Assembly: GCF_030056705.1 (NCBI RefSeq)
Contig: NZ_JASHIC010000004.1
Location: 1-64,000, forward strand
From: Flectobacillus longus
GTDB lineage: Bacteria > Bacteroidota > Bacteroidia > Cytophagales > Spirosomataceae
Direction: 5' to 3'
Length of the DNA stretch: 64,000 nt
Part shown: positions 25,062-33,979 of the stretch, one piece after another
Position numbering within the stretch: position 1 is the first letter of the stretch
How the letters are laid out: each line of letters opens with the position of its first letter
Translations under genes and position numbers: made by a program
The notes under the pieces: generated by a model
What the model saw: the letters and a program-made list of their open reading frames with translations, nothing else
Database searches by the model: none
Told to the model about the DNA's origin: nothing

Positions 25062-25155
25062 ATTATTGTGTAAATAAAAGATGTTTCCATACTTTGTGAT
25101 CATAATCTCAGTAATTTGATTTTTTTAATTACCCACGACAAACTAAAGCTAAATG

Positions 25156-25192
25156 AAAATCCCCCACCAATTGTTATTGATGGGGGATTTTT
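25156..25192. terminator. Bidirectional terminator between glucosaminidase and pyrB
   Basis: AAAATCCCCCA and TGGGGGATTTT are the outer arms of a stem that continues with CAA/TTG after one mismatch. T-tracts follow on both strands, fitting the convergent genes. Confidence 0.9.
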
Positions 25193-25242
25193 GCTGAGAT
25201 ATTGATTATTTAAAATTTACAATCACAATTCAGCAATATTTC

Positions 25243-26166
25243 TTAGTTCTGTGCTGCTAACAAATACAATACCGCCATACGCACTGCCACACCATTTTCT
25301 ACTTGATCTAGAATAATAGAATGATGAGAATCAGCGGCATCTGAGGTAAGTTCGACCCCACGGTTGATTGGACCTGGGTGCATCAATACGATTTCTTTAT
25401 CTAGCTCATCCAACATTTTTTTGTTGATACCATAGTACAACGAATACTCGCGCAAGGACGGGAAATATTTGATTTGTTGGCGTTCCAATTGAATACGCAA
25501 TACGTTGGCTACATCGCACCATGCCAAAGCTTTTTTAACATCGTGGCAAACTGTTACACCTAGTTCAGTAATATGTCGTGGAATCAAGGTAGAAGGTCCA
25601 CAAAGCATTACTTCTGCACCTTGTTTTTTTAAGGCAAAAATATTGGACAATGCCACACGTGAGTGTAAAATATCTCCGATAATAGCGATTTTCTTTCCAG
25701 CTAAATCACCCAATTTTTCACGCATCGAAAAAGAATCTAATAATGCTTGAGTTGGGTGCTCGTGCGTACCATCGCCTGCATTGACAATATTGGCACTGAT
25801 ATGCTTAGACAAATAATGGGGAGCTCCTGGACTTGCGTGACGCATCACTATCATGTCTACTTTCATAGCCAAAATATTATTGACCGTATCCAAAAGTGTT
25901 TCTCCTTTTTTTACAGAACTACCTGCTGCCGAAAAACTGAGAGTATCAGCCGAAAGACGTTTTTCTGCTAATTCGAAAGAGAGACGTGTACGAGTTGAGT
26001 TTTCGAAAAATACATTAGCAATTGTCACATCACGAAGCGAAGGCACTTTTTTGATTGGACGATTGATAACTTCTTTAAACTCGGTGGCAGTGGCCATGAT
26101 GAGTTCGATATCTTCAGGAGTTAGGTCTTTGATACCCAAAAGATGGCGAGTGCTTAATTTTTGCAT
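25243..26166 (-). CDS. pyrB: Aspartate carbamoyltransferase, catalytic chain
   Basis: 307 residues, standard length. It condenses carbamoyl phosphate with aspartate, the committed step of pyrimidine synthesis. The carbamoyl-phosphate loop FFENSTRTRLSFE (about 54-66) and HPTQALLDSFSM are diagnostic, followed by the ILHSRVALSN region and HPGPINRGVE near the C-terminus. It is downstream of pyrR with an 80-bp gap, so co-transcribed. No pyrI regulatory chain gene is adjacent. Confidence 0.95.
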   Translation of the reverse strand: MQKLSTRHLLGIKDLTPEDIELIMATATEFKEVINRPIKKVPSLRDVTIANVFFENSTRTRLSFELAEKRLSADTLSFSAAGSSVKKGETLLDTVNNILAMKVDMIVMRHASPGAPHYLSKHISANIVNAGDGTHEHPTQALLDSFSMREKLGDLAGKKIAIIGDILHSRVALSNIFALKKQGAEVMLCGPSTLIPRHITELGVTVCHDVKKALAWCDVANVLRIQLERQQIKYFPSLREYSLYYGINKKMLDELDKEIVLMHPGPINRGVELTSDAADSHHSIILDQVENGVAVRMAVLYLLAAQN

Positions 26167-26246
26167 GGTAATTTATAGCTCAAAACGCAGTATGCGATGA
26201 AATAAGTCAAAAAAATACACGACTCAAAAGGAATCGTGCCATCAGA

Positions 26247-26783
26247 TTATTTTGTAATCAACCAAATTCTATCGGCTTCATGGCCTTGTTCTTTCCATTC
26301 AACCAATACTTTTTCAGTATCAATAGTGTTTACCTTTTTGCCTACATAATCAGGTTTTACAGGTAAATCACGGTTGTAAATACGGTCAATCAAAACACAA
26401 AGCTCCACTTTATCGGGGCGACCAAACGCAGTCATAGCGTCCAGAGCTGCACGCACCATACGTCCCGTAGCTAGCACGTCATCGACCAAAATAACTTTCT
26501 TATTTTCAATCAAAAAAGGTACTTTAGTAGCGTTGGGCTTAAGGGGCTCACGGCGACGAAAGTCGTCACGATAGAAAGTCGCATCTAATTGTCCTAATGG
26601 GATATTTTTGCCTGTAATGCTTAACAATTCTTCTTGAATACGTTTAGCAAAGAAGATACCTCTTGGTTGTAAACCAATGATGACACTATCAGTAAAATCT
26701 TGGTGATTCTCGATCAATTCTTGACAGAGACGGCTGATAGTAATCTCTAAAAGGGGGCTTGAAAGAATAAGTTTCCGTTGCAT
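26247..26783 (-). CDS. pyrR: PyrR: pyrimidine regulator / uracil phosphoribosyltransferase
   Basis: 178 residues from MQRKLILSS. The PRPP loop VILVDDVLATGRMVRAAL and the FIGLQPRG-like VIIGLQPRGIFFAK identify the family, as does the LDATFYRDDF segment specific to PyrR. In Firmicutes PyrR binds pyr mRNA leaders; elsewhere it can act as a uracil PRTase. Here a -7 element at 26790-26797 puts the mRNA start at or next to this ATG, so the reading frame upstream is promoter and no leader exists for autoregulation. The operon continues to pyrB. Confidence 0.92.
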   Translation of the reverse strand: MQRKLILSSPLLEITISRLCQELIENHQDFTDSVIIGLQPRGIFFAKRIQEELLSITGKNIPLGQLDATFYRDDFRRREPLKPNATKVPFLIENKKVILVDDVLATGRMVRAALDAMTAFGRPDKVELCVLIDRIYNRDLPVKPDYVGKKVNTIDTEKVLVEWKEQGHEADRIWLITK

Positions 26784-26789
26784 TGGATG

Positions 26790-26797
26790 CAAAGATA
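26790..26797 (-). promoter_or_regulatory. -7 element of the pyrR-pyrB promoter
   Basis: TATCTTTG on the minus strand ends six bases before the pyrR ATG; TTGACA-like sequence lies upstream with a slightly long spacer. It predicts a leaderless transcript. Confidence 0.55.
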
Positions 26798-27034
26798 ATA
26801 TTAAATTATGAATTGTTCGTGTCAAGACACATTTACAGTAACAAAATTACAGGTTTGTTTAGTTTTTGAGCAATAAAACCCTGATAGATTGTAGATTTCT
26901 GTTCTAAGTTTTTGTACAATTATTTTTAAAGATATATTAATTATACGAGCTTCAGTCATCACAAATCGCTGTTACCCCAATAATAACTGACAAGAATCAG
27001 ATTGTAGTCACTAACTTTGTAAATGACTATCCCC

Positions 27035-27060
27035 AAACCCCACGAAGGGGTTTTGTTTTA
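27035..27060 (+). terminator. Orphan terminator in the leader of the sugar isomerase-like gene
   Basis: AAACCCC (27035-27041) pairs with GGGGTTT (27047-27053) around a 5-nt loop and is followed by TGTTTTA. No plus-strand gene lies upstream (pyrR is divergent), so this ends either a small RNA or a premature leader transcript of the gene at 27083. Confidence 0.6.
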
Positions 27061-27082
27061 CGTTTAAACTATATTCAAACTC

Positions 27083-27952
27083 ATGCAAAGAAGAAATTTT
27101 CTTAAGCAATCTGGCCTACTTGCCGCTGGAGCATTTGCGCTAAATTCATCAGACTTATTCGCCAATTCGAATAGCAAAATCATCAAAACTTTTGGTGTAC
27201 AATTATACAGCGTTCGTGATGTATTGCCAAAAGACCCTAAAGGCGTCATGACTCAATTGGCACAAATGGGCTATAAACAATTTGAAAGCTATGGTGGTGC
27301 AAAAGGTTTTCTTTGGGGTATGACACCTAAGGAAATCAAAACATTTTTGGGCGATATTGGTGTAAAAATGGTAAGCACTCACTTCAATTATACAGGTGAA
27401 ATCAAAAAACCTGAAGAGTTGAAAAAAAGTATTGATTTGGCAGCAGAAGCTGGCTTGAAATACATTCTTTGTCCTTACTTAGGTGCACAAAAAACATGGG
27501 ACGATTGGAAGCGCATTGCCGATAAATTTAACGAAGTGGGCGAGCAAGTTAATAAAGCTGGCTTGAAATTTGGGTATCATAACCACGACTACTCTTTCCA
27601 TTTGCTAGATGGCAAAATGCCTCAAGAGTATTTATTGGAAAACACTGACCCTTCAAAAGTAATGTTCGAATTAGATTTGTGCTGGATTGATGTAGCGGGT
27701 GTAAATACGGCAGAACACTTAAAAAAATATGGAAAGCGCTATGAGCTTTGTCATGTAAAAGATTACAAAAAAGAAAATGGTAAGCCTGTTCAAAACGACC
27801 TTGGAAAAGGTAGTGTAGACATGCAAAAAACGCTTAGAGTCGCACTTGACAATGGTATGAAGTACTTCATGGTTGAGCAAGAAGAATATCCTGAATCGTC
27901 ATTGATTAGCTTAAAATATGACGCTGAATACATGAAAAAACTTTCGATTTAG
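27083..27952 (+). CDS. Exported sugar phosphate isomerase/epimerase-like TIM barrel
   Basis: 289 residues. The N-terminus MQRRNFLKQSGLLAAGAFAL carries a twin-arginine signal (Arg3-Arg4), so the folded protein is exported. The rest is an AP endonuclease 2/xylose-isomerase-like barrel: GVQLYSVRDVLPKD, FGYHNHDYSF with metal-ligand His residues, MFELDLCWIDVAG and CHVKDYK. Bacteroidota have many such proteins, some acting on 3-keto-glycosides; the substrate here is unknown. The leader contains an intrinsic terminator. Confidence 0.85.
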   Translation: MQRRNFLKQSGLLAAGAFALNSSDLFANSNSKIIKTFGVQLYSVRDVLPKDPKGVMTQLAQMGYKQFESYGGAKGFLWGMTPKEIKTFLGDIGVKMVSTHFNYTGEIKKPEELKKSIDLAAEAGLKYILCPYLGAQKTWDDWKRIADKFNEVGEQVNKAGLKFGYHNHDYSFHLLDGKMPQEYLLENTDPSKVMFELDLCWIDVAGVNTAEHLKKYGKRYELCHVKDYKKENGKPVQNDLGKGSVDMQKTLRVALDNGMKYFMVEQEEYPESSLISLKYDAEYMKKLSI

Positions 27953-28125
27953 ATTTATTTGAAGGGTTAGCCAAAGAAGATATAAGTATTGCTATCTCTT
28001 TGTCTAACCCTATTACATAGCCAACACCACACCTACAATCAATTGACTATCTGCGATTTATAAAAAAATCTCTATTCCTCTCTTACAACGTATAATCTCA
28101 ACTCACATACTATCCTAAATAATTA

Positions 28126-30333
28126 ATGAAAAGATTTCTCCTACCACTTTTGTTAGTTTGGACTGGGGTAACTGCGCAAGATGCAGAAGTTTTCAAACCA
28201 GATTCCATCAAAAAAGAGCTCAAAGCTATTCAGATACACCATAAACTTAAAGTCGATGGCGTACTCAATGACGAAGAATGGAAGTTAGCACCAAGTTCAC
28301 CTCATTTTACGCAAATAGAACCCTTTCAGGGTAATCAACCCAACCATCACACCGAAGTAAAAGTGTTGTACAACAACCATTTTTTGTATTTTGGCATTAT
28401 TTCAAAAGATTCTTTAGGGAAAAAGGCCATCAGAGCCACCGATTTTAAACGAGATTTTAATGCCTTGCAACATGATTTGATTATGTTGTCATTTGATGGT
28501 TTTAATGACCAGCGCAACGCTATTTCGCTAGGGACTAATGCCTATGGTGTCCAAAGAGATTTATTATCTTTTGATGATTTGTACTACGATATGGACTGGG
28601 ACGGATTGTGGCGTGTGCGTACAAGCCGAAGCGATTCGGGTTGGGTAGCCGAAATAGCTATTCCTTGGCAAACCTTGCGCTATCCCAAAACGGCAGACTC
28701 AATTCAAAACTGGGGGGTCAATATTTACAGAAATCGTAGGTTAACCAATGAAGTTTCGGCATTATCGGCATTTCCTCGCTCGTTTACGGCTATGCGCATG
28801 AACTATGCGGGAAAATTGACCAACCTAAAACCTCCTCCCCCAACCTCGAATATTCGTTTTCAACCTTATTTCTTGACTTCGTATGACCATTATTCGGGCT
28901 ATGATGCCTCTGTGAAACCCGAAGAAACTAATTTTAAAGTAGGTGGCGAAATGAAGTGGGCTATCAATACCAATACCATTTTTGACTTAACTATCAATAC
29001 CGACTTTGCTCAGGCAGATGCCGACCGTCAGGTAAATAATGTGAGCCGATTTTCGGTATTTTTTCCAGAAAGACGCCAGTTTTTTCTTGAAAATGCTTCT
29101 CTTTTTGGGGTAGGCATTAGCCGAAACCCTGACGAATCGGGAGGAAACATGCGTATTCAACCATTTTTTAGCCGCCGTATAGGTTTGGACGATAAAGGAA
29201 ACCCTATACCTATTGAAATTGGAAGTAGACTCGTATATCGCTCCGATAAACGAAATTTTGGAGCTATTTTGATGCGTCAAAAAGAACTTGGTGATTCGCC
29301 TGCTACCAACTTCTTTGTAGGCCGTTTTTCTGAAAATTTTGGTAAACAAAACCGTGTTGGTGGGTTATTAACTCTCAAAAATCGCCCAGATGGAACCAAT
29401 TTAGTAAGTACAGTAGATGCTTTTTTTAGACTTTCGGATACTCACTCTTTAAATACCTTGGTATCACAATCGTCGTCGAGTATTACAGGAAAAAATGGGA
29501 TGACAGCCTATGCGCAATACTTTTTTGTCAATAATCAATTCAAAATTTGGTGGACACAATCTATAGTTACCAAAGACTATGACCCCGAATTGGGCTTTGT
29601 ATCACGTAATGATGTAGTAGCTACTACGCCAGGGATTTTTTGGTGGTACAGAGGCAAACGTTTACCATTCAAAAAATGGCTACGAGCTTGGGAACCGAGT
29701 ATTTTTCCAGAGTTCTACCATCAAGCCTCTACAGGAAAATTGATTGAAAGGGTATGGACAATCTACCCTATTTGGCTGAATTTACAGAGTGGTGCTTATT
29801 TGGGATATAGCATCAACCCAACTTATCAATATTTAACAGAGTCATTTGAGCCACTTGGTGTAAAAATTGGTGCGGGCGAGTACAATTATGTTCGCCATCA
29901 GGTATATGCTAGCACTGACCCATCAAGAGTCCTCAATTTACAAGTAAGTTATTCGGGAGGCTCATATTTTAATGGTTATTTGGACGGTGCAGATGCAACA
30001 TTACAATTTGCTCCAATGCCTCACGTATCATTATCTGGTAGATTTAACAGAAACCATTTCTCTAAAGTAGGAGAAAAACAGACTACGACCAATGTCGATT
30101 TATACTCGATTGAGGGAAGATTTGCACTCAATCCAAGGTTACAATTGATTGGATTTTACCAAAGAAACTCTGAAAACAGCTCTCAGAATTACAATATCAG
30201 ATTTTCATGGGAATACCAACCATTATCATATATCTATCTGGTATTCAATCAACAATCTTTTAATCCATACATGGAAAGAGTACGTGTCGAAAATCACGCC
30301 ATTGCCAAAATTAGCTACTTGAAGCAGTTTTAG
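28126..30333 (+). CDS. DUF5916 outer-membrane protein with CBM9-like domain
   Basis: 735 residues with a signal peptide (LLPLLLVWTGVTAQ, about 5-18). Residues about 38-215 form a family-9 carbohydrate-binding-like domain (KVDGVLNDEEWKLAP start, LDDLYYDMDWDGLW region). The remainder is beta-strand-rich and fits an outer-membrane barrel ending in aromatic-rich strands (FNPYMERVRVENHAIAKISY), matching the DUF5916 pattern common in this phylum. A role in surface carbohydrate or protease systems is guessed for the family, not shown. Single gene, 172 bp after the isomerase-like gene. Confidence 0.82.
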   Translation: MKRFLLPLLLVWTGVTAQDAEVFKPDSIKKELKAIQIHHKLKVDGVLNDEEWKLAPSSPHFTQIEPFQGNQPNHHTEVKVLYNNHFLYFGIISKDSLGKKAIRATDFKRDFNALQHDLIMLSFDGFNDQRNAISLGTNAYGVQRDLLSFDDLYYDMDWDGLWRVRTSRSDSGWVAEIAIPWQTLRYPKTADSIQNWGVNIYRNRRLTNEVSALSAFPRSFTAMRMNYAGKLTNLKPPPPTSNIRFQPYFLTSYDHYSGYDASVKPEETNFKVGGEMKWAINTNTIFDLTINTDFAQADADRQVNNVSRFSVFFPERRQFFLENASLFGVGISRNPDESGGNMRIQPFFSRRIGLDDKGNPIPIEIGSRLVYRSDKRNFGAILMRQKELGDSPATNFFVGRFSENFGKQNRVGGLLTLKNRPDGTNLVSTVDAFFRLSDTHSLNTLVSQSSSSITGKNGMTAYAQYFFVNNQFKIWWTQSIVTKDYDPELGFVSRNDVVATTPGIFWWYRGKRLPFKKWLRAWEPSIFPEFYHQASTGKLIERVWTIYPIWLNLQSGAYLGYSINPTYQYLTESFEPLGVKIGAGEYNYVRHQVYASTDPSRVLNLQVSYSGGSYFNGYLDGADATLQFAPMPHVSLSGRFNRNHFSKVGEKQTTTNVDLYSIEGRFALNPRLQLIGFYQRNSENSSQNYNIRFSWEYQPLSYIYLVFNQQSFNPYMERVRVENHAIAKISYLKQF

Positions 30334-30420
30334 TAAAAGGGAGAAGAATCATAGCTACTTCATAAAACCAATTTGGATTTAGCAATTTGCATACATAATA
30401 TAGTCCTAACATTTTATGCA

Positions 30421-30477
30421 ATTCAAAACAAACCCCTCCAACTCTATCGAATAGTATTGGAGGGGTTTGTTTTGAAT
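30421..30477. terminator. 21-bp bidirectional terminator
   Basis: ATTCAAAACAAACCCCTCCAA-type arms (30421-30441 and 30457-30477) pair perfectly over 21 bp with a 15-nt loop, between the convergent DUF5916 and rfbC genes. Confidence 0.9.
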
Positions 30478-30525
30478 AATTTTAAGATAATAGCAAGAAA
30501 GCACTATATAAAACTTTCTTTTTGA

Positions 30526-31056
30526 CTATTTCAAATCCTTGAAGCTTGGTAAAACCAAATCTTTTGAAGATACTATTGGGTTTTCGACGCCCCAATCAAT
30601 ACCAAGGTCAGGATCATTGTAAATAATACCCGATTCAGAAGCTTTGTGCCAGTACTCAGTACATTTGTACAAAAATACCGTCTCCTCTAAGGCTACAAAA
30701 CCATGTGCGAATCCAGCAGGGACAAATAACATATTGCCCACATTTGAATCCAATTCAAATTTGGCATGTTGTCCAAAAGTAGGAGAATTACGGCGAATAT
30801 CGACCACAACATCAATAACTTTTCCCGTAATTACACGCACCAATTTTCCTTGAGCAAAGGGATCATATTGGAAATGCAAACCACGAACTACACCGGGCTT
30901 TGACCAAGAGTGGTTGTCTTGAACAAAATTCCCTGGAACACCATTTGCTTCAAAAAGTTTTTGATTGTATGATTCGAAAAAAAAACCTCTTTCGTCCTCG
31001 AATTTAGTGGGATAGCATTCGATAACTCCTTCTAAGGTTGTTGTCTTAAACTGCAT
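30526..31056 (-). CDS. rfbC: dTDP-4-dehydrorhamnose 3,5-epimerase
   Basis: 176 residues, standard length for the cupin epimerase of dTDP-rhamnose synthesis. Motifs: FEDERGFFFESYN, QDNHSWSKPGVVRGLHFQ with the catalytic His, GKVIDVVVDIR, VPAGFAHGFVAL and the C-terminal DPDLGIDWG. The other rml genes are not in the window. A promoter-like TAACTTTG lies about 50 bp upstream. Confidence 0.93.
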   Translation of the reverse strand: MQFKTTTLEGVIECYPTKFEDERGFFFESYNQKLFEANGVPGNFVQDNHSWSKPGVVRGLHFQYDPFAQGKLVRVITGKVIDVVVDIRRNSPTFGQHAKFELDSNVGNMLFVPAGFAHGFVALEETVFLYKCTEYWHKASESGIIYNDPDLGIDWGVENPIVSSKDLVLPSFKDLK

Positions 31057-31105
31057 TATTAACGAAATTGAATAGACTGATTAATTAATTTGTTTTGAGA
31101 TTCTT

Positions 31106-31113
31106 CAAAGTTA
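31106..31113 (-). promoter_or_regulatory. -7 element upstream of rfbC
   Basis: TAACTTTG on the minus strand matches TAnnTTTG; a TTTTAGG stretch about 20 bp upstream is the nearest -33 candidate. Confidence 0.35.
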
Positions 31114-31233
31114 GTTTTTTCATAACGAAACCTAAAATTATTTTGAAGGAATCTACTTATTTAATAGCGATTATGTAGAAGTTTATCCTTTTGTCTATTA
31201 GAAAAGTTCAAAAACTTTATCGAATAAACTCCC

Positions 31234-31241
31234 TACCTTTG
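31234..31241 (+). promoter_or_regulatory. -7 element upstream of hemW
   Basis: TACCTTTG matches the phylum -7 consensus about 50 bp before the hemW ATG; no clear -33 TTTG. Confidence 0.35.
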
Positions 31242-31291
31242 TAATTTATTTGCGCCAACGGTATTGGCTTTAACATTGCTCCCAAACGTAT

Positions 31292-32419
31292 ATGCACATA
31301 TATCTTCATATTCCTTTTTGTAAACAAGCTTGTTACTATTGTGACTTTCATTTTAGTACTTTTTTATCCCAAAAGGAAACAGTAGTTGAAGCGATTTGCC
31401 AAGAGATTCGTTTACAAAAAAACTACCTCAAAGATTCAAACATTTCTACTGTGTATTTTGGTGGAGGCACGCCTTCTATTTTAGATGAATCGTCTTTGGA
31501 AGCTATTTTTTCTACTTTACACCAAACCTTTACTATTTTACCAAAAGCAGAAATTACGTTAGAAGCTAATCCTGATGATATTAGTGTAGAAAAATTAGCT
31601 ATTTTCAAAAAATTTGGCATTAATCGACTCAGTATTGGTATTCAGTCTTTTCATGAGCCACATCTCAAACAAATGAACCGTGCTCATAATGCGCAGGAAG
31701 CCGAAAATTGTGTCAAACTAGCACAAGATACAGGGATTGATAATATTACGATTGACTTGATTTATGCGATTCCAGCGCCAAATCATCAGATTTTATACTC
31801 AGATTTGGCCAAAGTTGAAGCACTCAACCTACAGCACGTATCTGCTTACTGTCTTACAATCGAACCACAAACGGTTTTTGGCAAATGGACTAAACAAGGT
31901 AAAATGCCCAATATTGACGATGATTTTTCGGCAGAACAGTTCAGTATTTTGACCGAAAGTCTAGAGAGGATGGGCTATGAACAATACGAAATCTCTAATT
32001 TTGCCCGAAATCAGCACTATTCAAAGCATAATACTAGCTATTGGAAACAAGAAGAATATCTAGGAATTGGTCCATCGGCTCATAGTTTTAACGGATTTAG
32101 TCGCCAATACAACATTGCCAATAACACCAAATACGTAAAGCAGATTGAAGCAGGGCTTATTCCTGCAACGCTAGAGGTACTTTCAAAAGAAGACCAAATC
32201 AATGAATATTTGCTTACAGGACTAAGAACCATTTGGGGATGTAAAATTGATTATTTGGATAGTATTCTTGGTAGCTCTTTTTTAGATTTACAAGAAATAT
32301 ATCTTCAACCAATTTTGCAAGCTGGTCATCTCGAAATTGACCAACATACGCTCAAACTCACGCAGGCAGGAAAACTTTTTGCCGACCGTATTGCATCAGA
32401 TTTATTTGTGGAAGAATAA
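31292..32419 (+). CDS. hemW: Radical SAM heme chaperone HemW-like
   Basis: 375 residues. The radical SAM cysteines are in CKQACYYC (Cys10, 14, 17), followed by the extra CDFHF-type residue pattern seen in HemW and HemN. GGGTPSILDESSL, the SAM-binding EANPDD and GIQSFHEPHLKQMNR are family hallmarks, and a C-terminal HemN domain is present (about 290-370). HemW binds heme and helps insert it into respiratory proteins; it is often misannotated as coproporphyrinogen oxidase. Single gene. Confidence 0.9.
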   Translation: MHIYLHIPFCKQACYYCDFHFSTFLSQKETVVEAICQEIRLQKNYLKDSNISTVYFGGGTPSILDESSLEAIFSTLHQTFTILPKAEITLEANPDDISVEKLAIFKKFGINRLSIGIQSFHEPHLKQMNRAHNAQEAENCVKLAQDTGIDNITIDLIYAIPAPNHQILYSDLAKVEALNLQHVSAYCLTIEPQTVFGKWTKQGKMPNIDDDFSAEQFSILTESLERMGYEQYEISNFARNQHYSKHNTSYWKQEEYLGIGPSAHSFNGFSRQYNIANNTKYVKQIEAGLIPATLEVLSKEDQINEYLLTGLRTIWGCKIDYLDSILGSSFLDLQEIYLQPILQAGHLEIDQHTLKLTQAGKLFADRIASDLFVEE

Positions 32420-32662
32420 AGCAAAATATCATTTCTCCGAGACCGTAATTTTGTTAGAATCTTTTTAACTGACTATTGTTAGGCTAAATGCTACAAAACG
32501 CTTTATCATTCAAAATCAATATTTTGTATTTTTTCTAGAAATACTTCCTAAAATCATAACAAACCCAATGATATTTTTGAGTAAATTTGTATTTCTCAGC
32601 TTATGTCAAAAACCTAATCTACTCGTACAAATCAACTCCTCATTTGATATACAGATTGCTTT

Positions 32663-33460
32663 ATGGGAAAAAATACATTCAAAATCACTGAGCAAGAACC
32701 AATGGAAGAAACCACGCCCAAACTTAGCTGGTGGCAACGTTATAAAGCATTTAGAGAAGAACATACTTTTGCACAATACCTACAACGTCTTTTCTTAAAA
32801 GCTATACTTTACTTTTTAGGTATATCGTTGGGATTGGTACTGATTTTCAAATTTGTACCAGTTTGGTTTACTCCTACTATGCTAGATCGCAAAATTGAAG
32901 CTATTGCAGATGGGCGTGACTCAGAAATATATTCTGATTGGGAACCTTACGAAAATATCTCGAAGGAAGTAGCCTTGGCCGTTGTAGCATCCGAAGACCA
33001 GCTTTTTCCTGAACATCATGGCTTTGATTTTGATGCCATGTGGGGCGCTTTTCGTCATAATTTTAAGGGTAAAAAAATCAAAGGTGCCAGTACTATTTCG
33101 CAGCAAGTAGCCAAAAATGTATTTTTATGGCAAGGTCGTAGCTATGTACGTAAAGCATTGGAGGCATATTTTACGCTATTAATCGAACTAATTTGGGGCA
33201 AAGAGCGTATCCTCGAAGTATATCTAAATGTTGCCGAAACAGGCAAAATGACTTTTGGTGTTGAAGCGGCTTCGCTCAAATATTATGGGCATTCGGCCAA
33301 GGCGCTTACACGTGCCGAAGCTGCACGTATAGCGGCAGTACTGCCTAGTCCGAATCGTTTTTCTATCAAAAGACCTTCGAGTTATGTTCAACGAAGAACC
33401 AATTTTATTGTAAGACAAATGCGAGGATTGGGCGGCAAACAATATATCTCGAATCTTTAG
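32663..33460 (+). CDS. mtgA: Monofunctional biosynthetic peptidoglycan transglycosylase
   Basis: 265 residues. One transmembrane anchor (about 46-65) is followed by a GT51 domain in the periplasm. Motifs: VASEDQLFPEHHGFDFDAM with catalytic Glu, KGASTISQQVAKNVFLW, KERILEVYLNVAETG with the second Glu, and AARIAAVLPSPNRF. It polymerises lipid II into glycan strands and has no transpeptidase domain. It has its own terminator and lies 240 bp after hemW. Confidence 0.94.
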   Translation: MGKNTFKITEQEPMEETTPKLSWWQRYKAFREEHTFAQYLQRLFLKAILYFLGISLGLVLIFKFVPVWFTPTMLDRKIEAIADGRDSEIYSDWEPYENISKEVALAVVASEDQLFPEHHGFDFDAMWGAFRHNFKGKKIKGASTISQQVAKNVFLWQGRSYVRKALEAYFTLLIELIWGKERILEVYLNVAETGKMTFGVEAASLKYYGHSAKALTRAEAARIAAVLPSPNRFSIKRPSSYVQRRTNFIVRQMRGLGGKQYISNL

Positions 33461-33484
33461 GGAAGACCAAATATTATCAAACTT

Positions 33485-33529
33485 AAAACGGGTAATGGGT
33501 GTTTTAAAAAAACATTTTTACCCGTTTTT
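33485..33529 (+). terminator. Terminator of mtgA
   Basis: AAAACGGGTAA (33485-33495) pairs with TTACCCGTTTT (33518-33528), followed by T residues. Confidence 0.85.
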
Positions 33530-33597
33530 CTATTTTTTAGCTTATCTTAAATGCTATTGCTTTGTCCTCTTGGCTAAATACTGACTTTATTAAACGG

Positions 33598-33630
33598 TTT
33601 GGAAAAGTGATAAAAAATGTATTACCTTTG
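33598..33630 (+). promoter_or_regulatory. Strong Bacteroidota-type promoter
   Basis: TTTG (33598-33601), 21-bp spacer, TACCTTTG (33623-33630). A transcript should start near 33637, leaving about 340 nt before the lipoprotein gene at 33980. Confidence 0.7.
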
Positions 33631-33636
33631 CATACA

Positions 33637-33979
33637 CTCTTGTGAAAATGTCCAAAAACGTTCTTTGAATCTAAATTTCACACGTCAAATTTAAACAACT
33701 GTAAAACAGCTTCTTACTTAAATACACATCATTTATCCAGCTTATTCGGATACGAACATTTTCACAAAATAATCCAAAACCTAATCACAATTAAGGTATT
33801 CGCTTTCATTCGCCAAGACTCCGCATAAGCTTGGACTCGAATGACTGTTTTTTGTGCTATCTTATATTTTAAGCACAATGAATATTCAAGAATGACTACT
33901 ACTTGAATACGGGAAGGTGCAGTAGTCTCGCATCAGGCCGAAAGAGGCTTTTTGCTCTACTTAAACAACCATATATTGT
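33637..33979 (+). ncRNA. Long structured leader or independent noncoding RNA
   Basis: The predicted transcript holds several stems: GTGAAAATGT/ACATTTTCAC (33642-33651 with 33756-33765), a two-part hairpin TCATTCG-CCAAG / CTTGG-ACT-CGAATGA (33806-33844), TTGTGCT/AGCACAA (33852-33878), GACTACT/AGTAGTC (33894-33927), and a short GGCC/GGCT stem with five T residues (33935-33953) just before the gene. No coding frame fills it. I could not match it to a riboswitch, 6S, SRP or RNase P consensus by eye. It may control the lipoprotein gene or be a separate RNA. Confidence 0.45.

Noticed and set aside
28987-29349. 120-codon minus-strand frame
   Set aside because: Antisense to the DUF5916 gene, composition typical of a shadow.
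32568-32798. Plus-strand frame overlapping the start of mtgA
   Set aside because: Different frame from a clearly identified GT51 gene; hydrophobic start only by chance.
33637-33979. RNase P RNA or 6S RNA
   Set aside because: The conserved RNase P core words are absent, and there is no long central-bubble hairpin typical of 6S.
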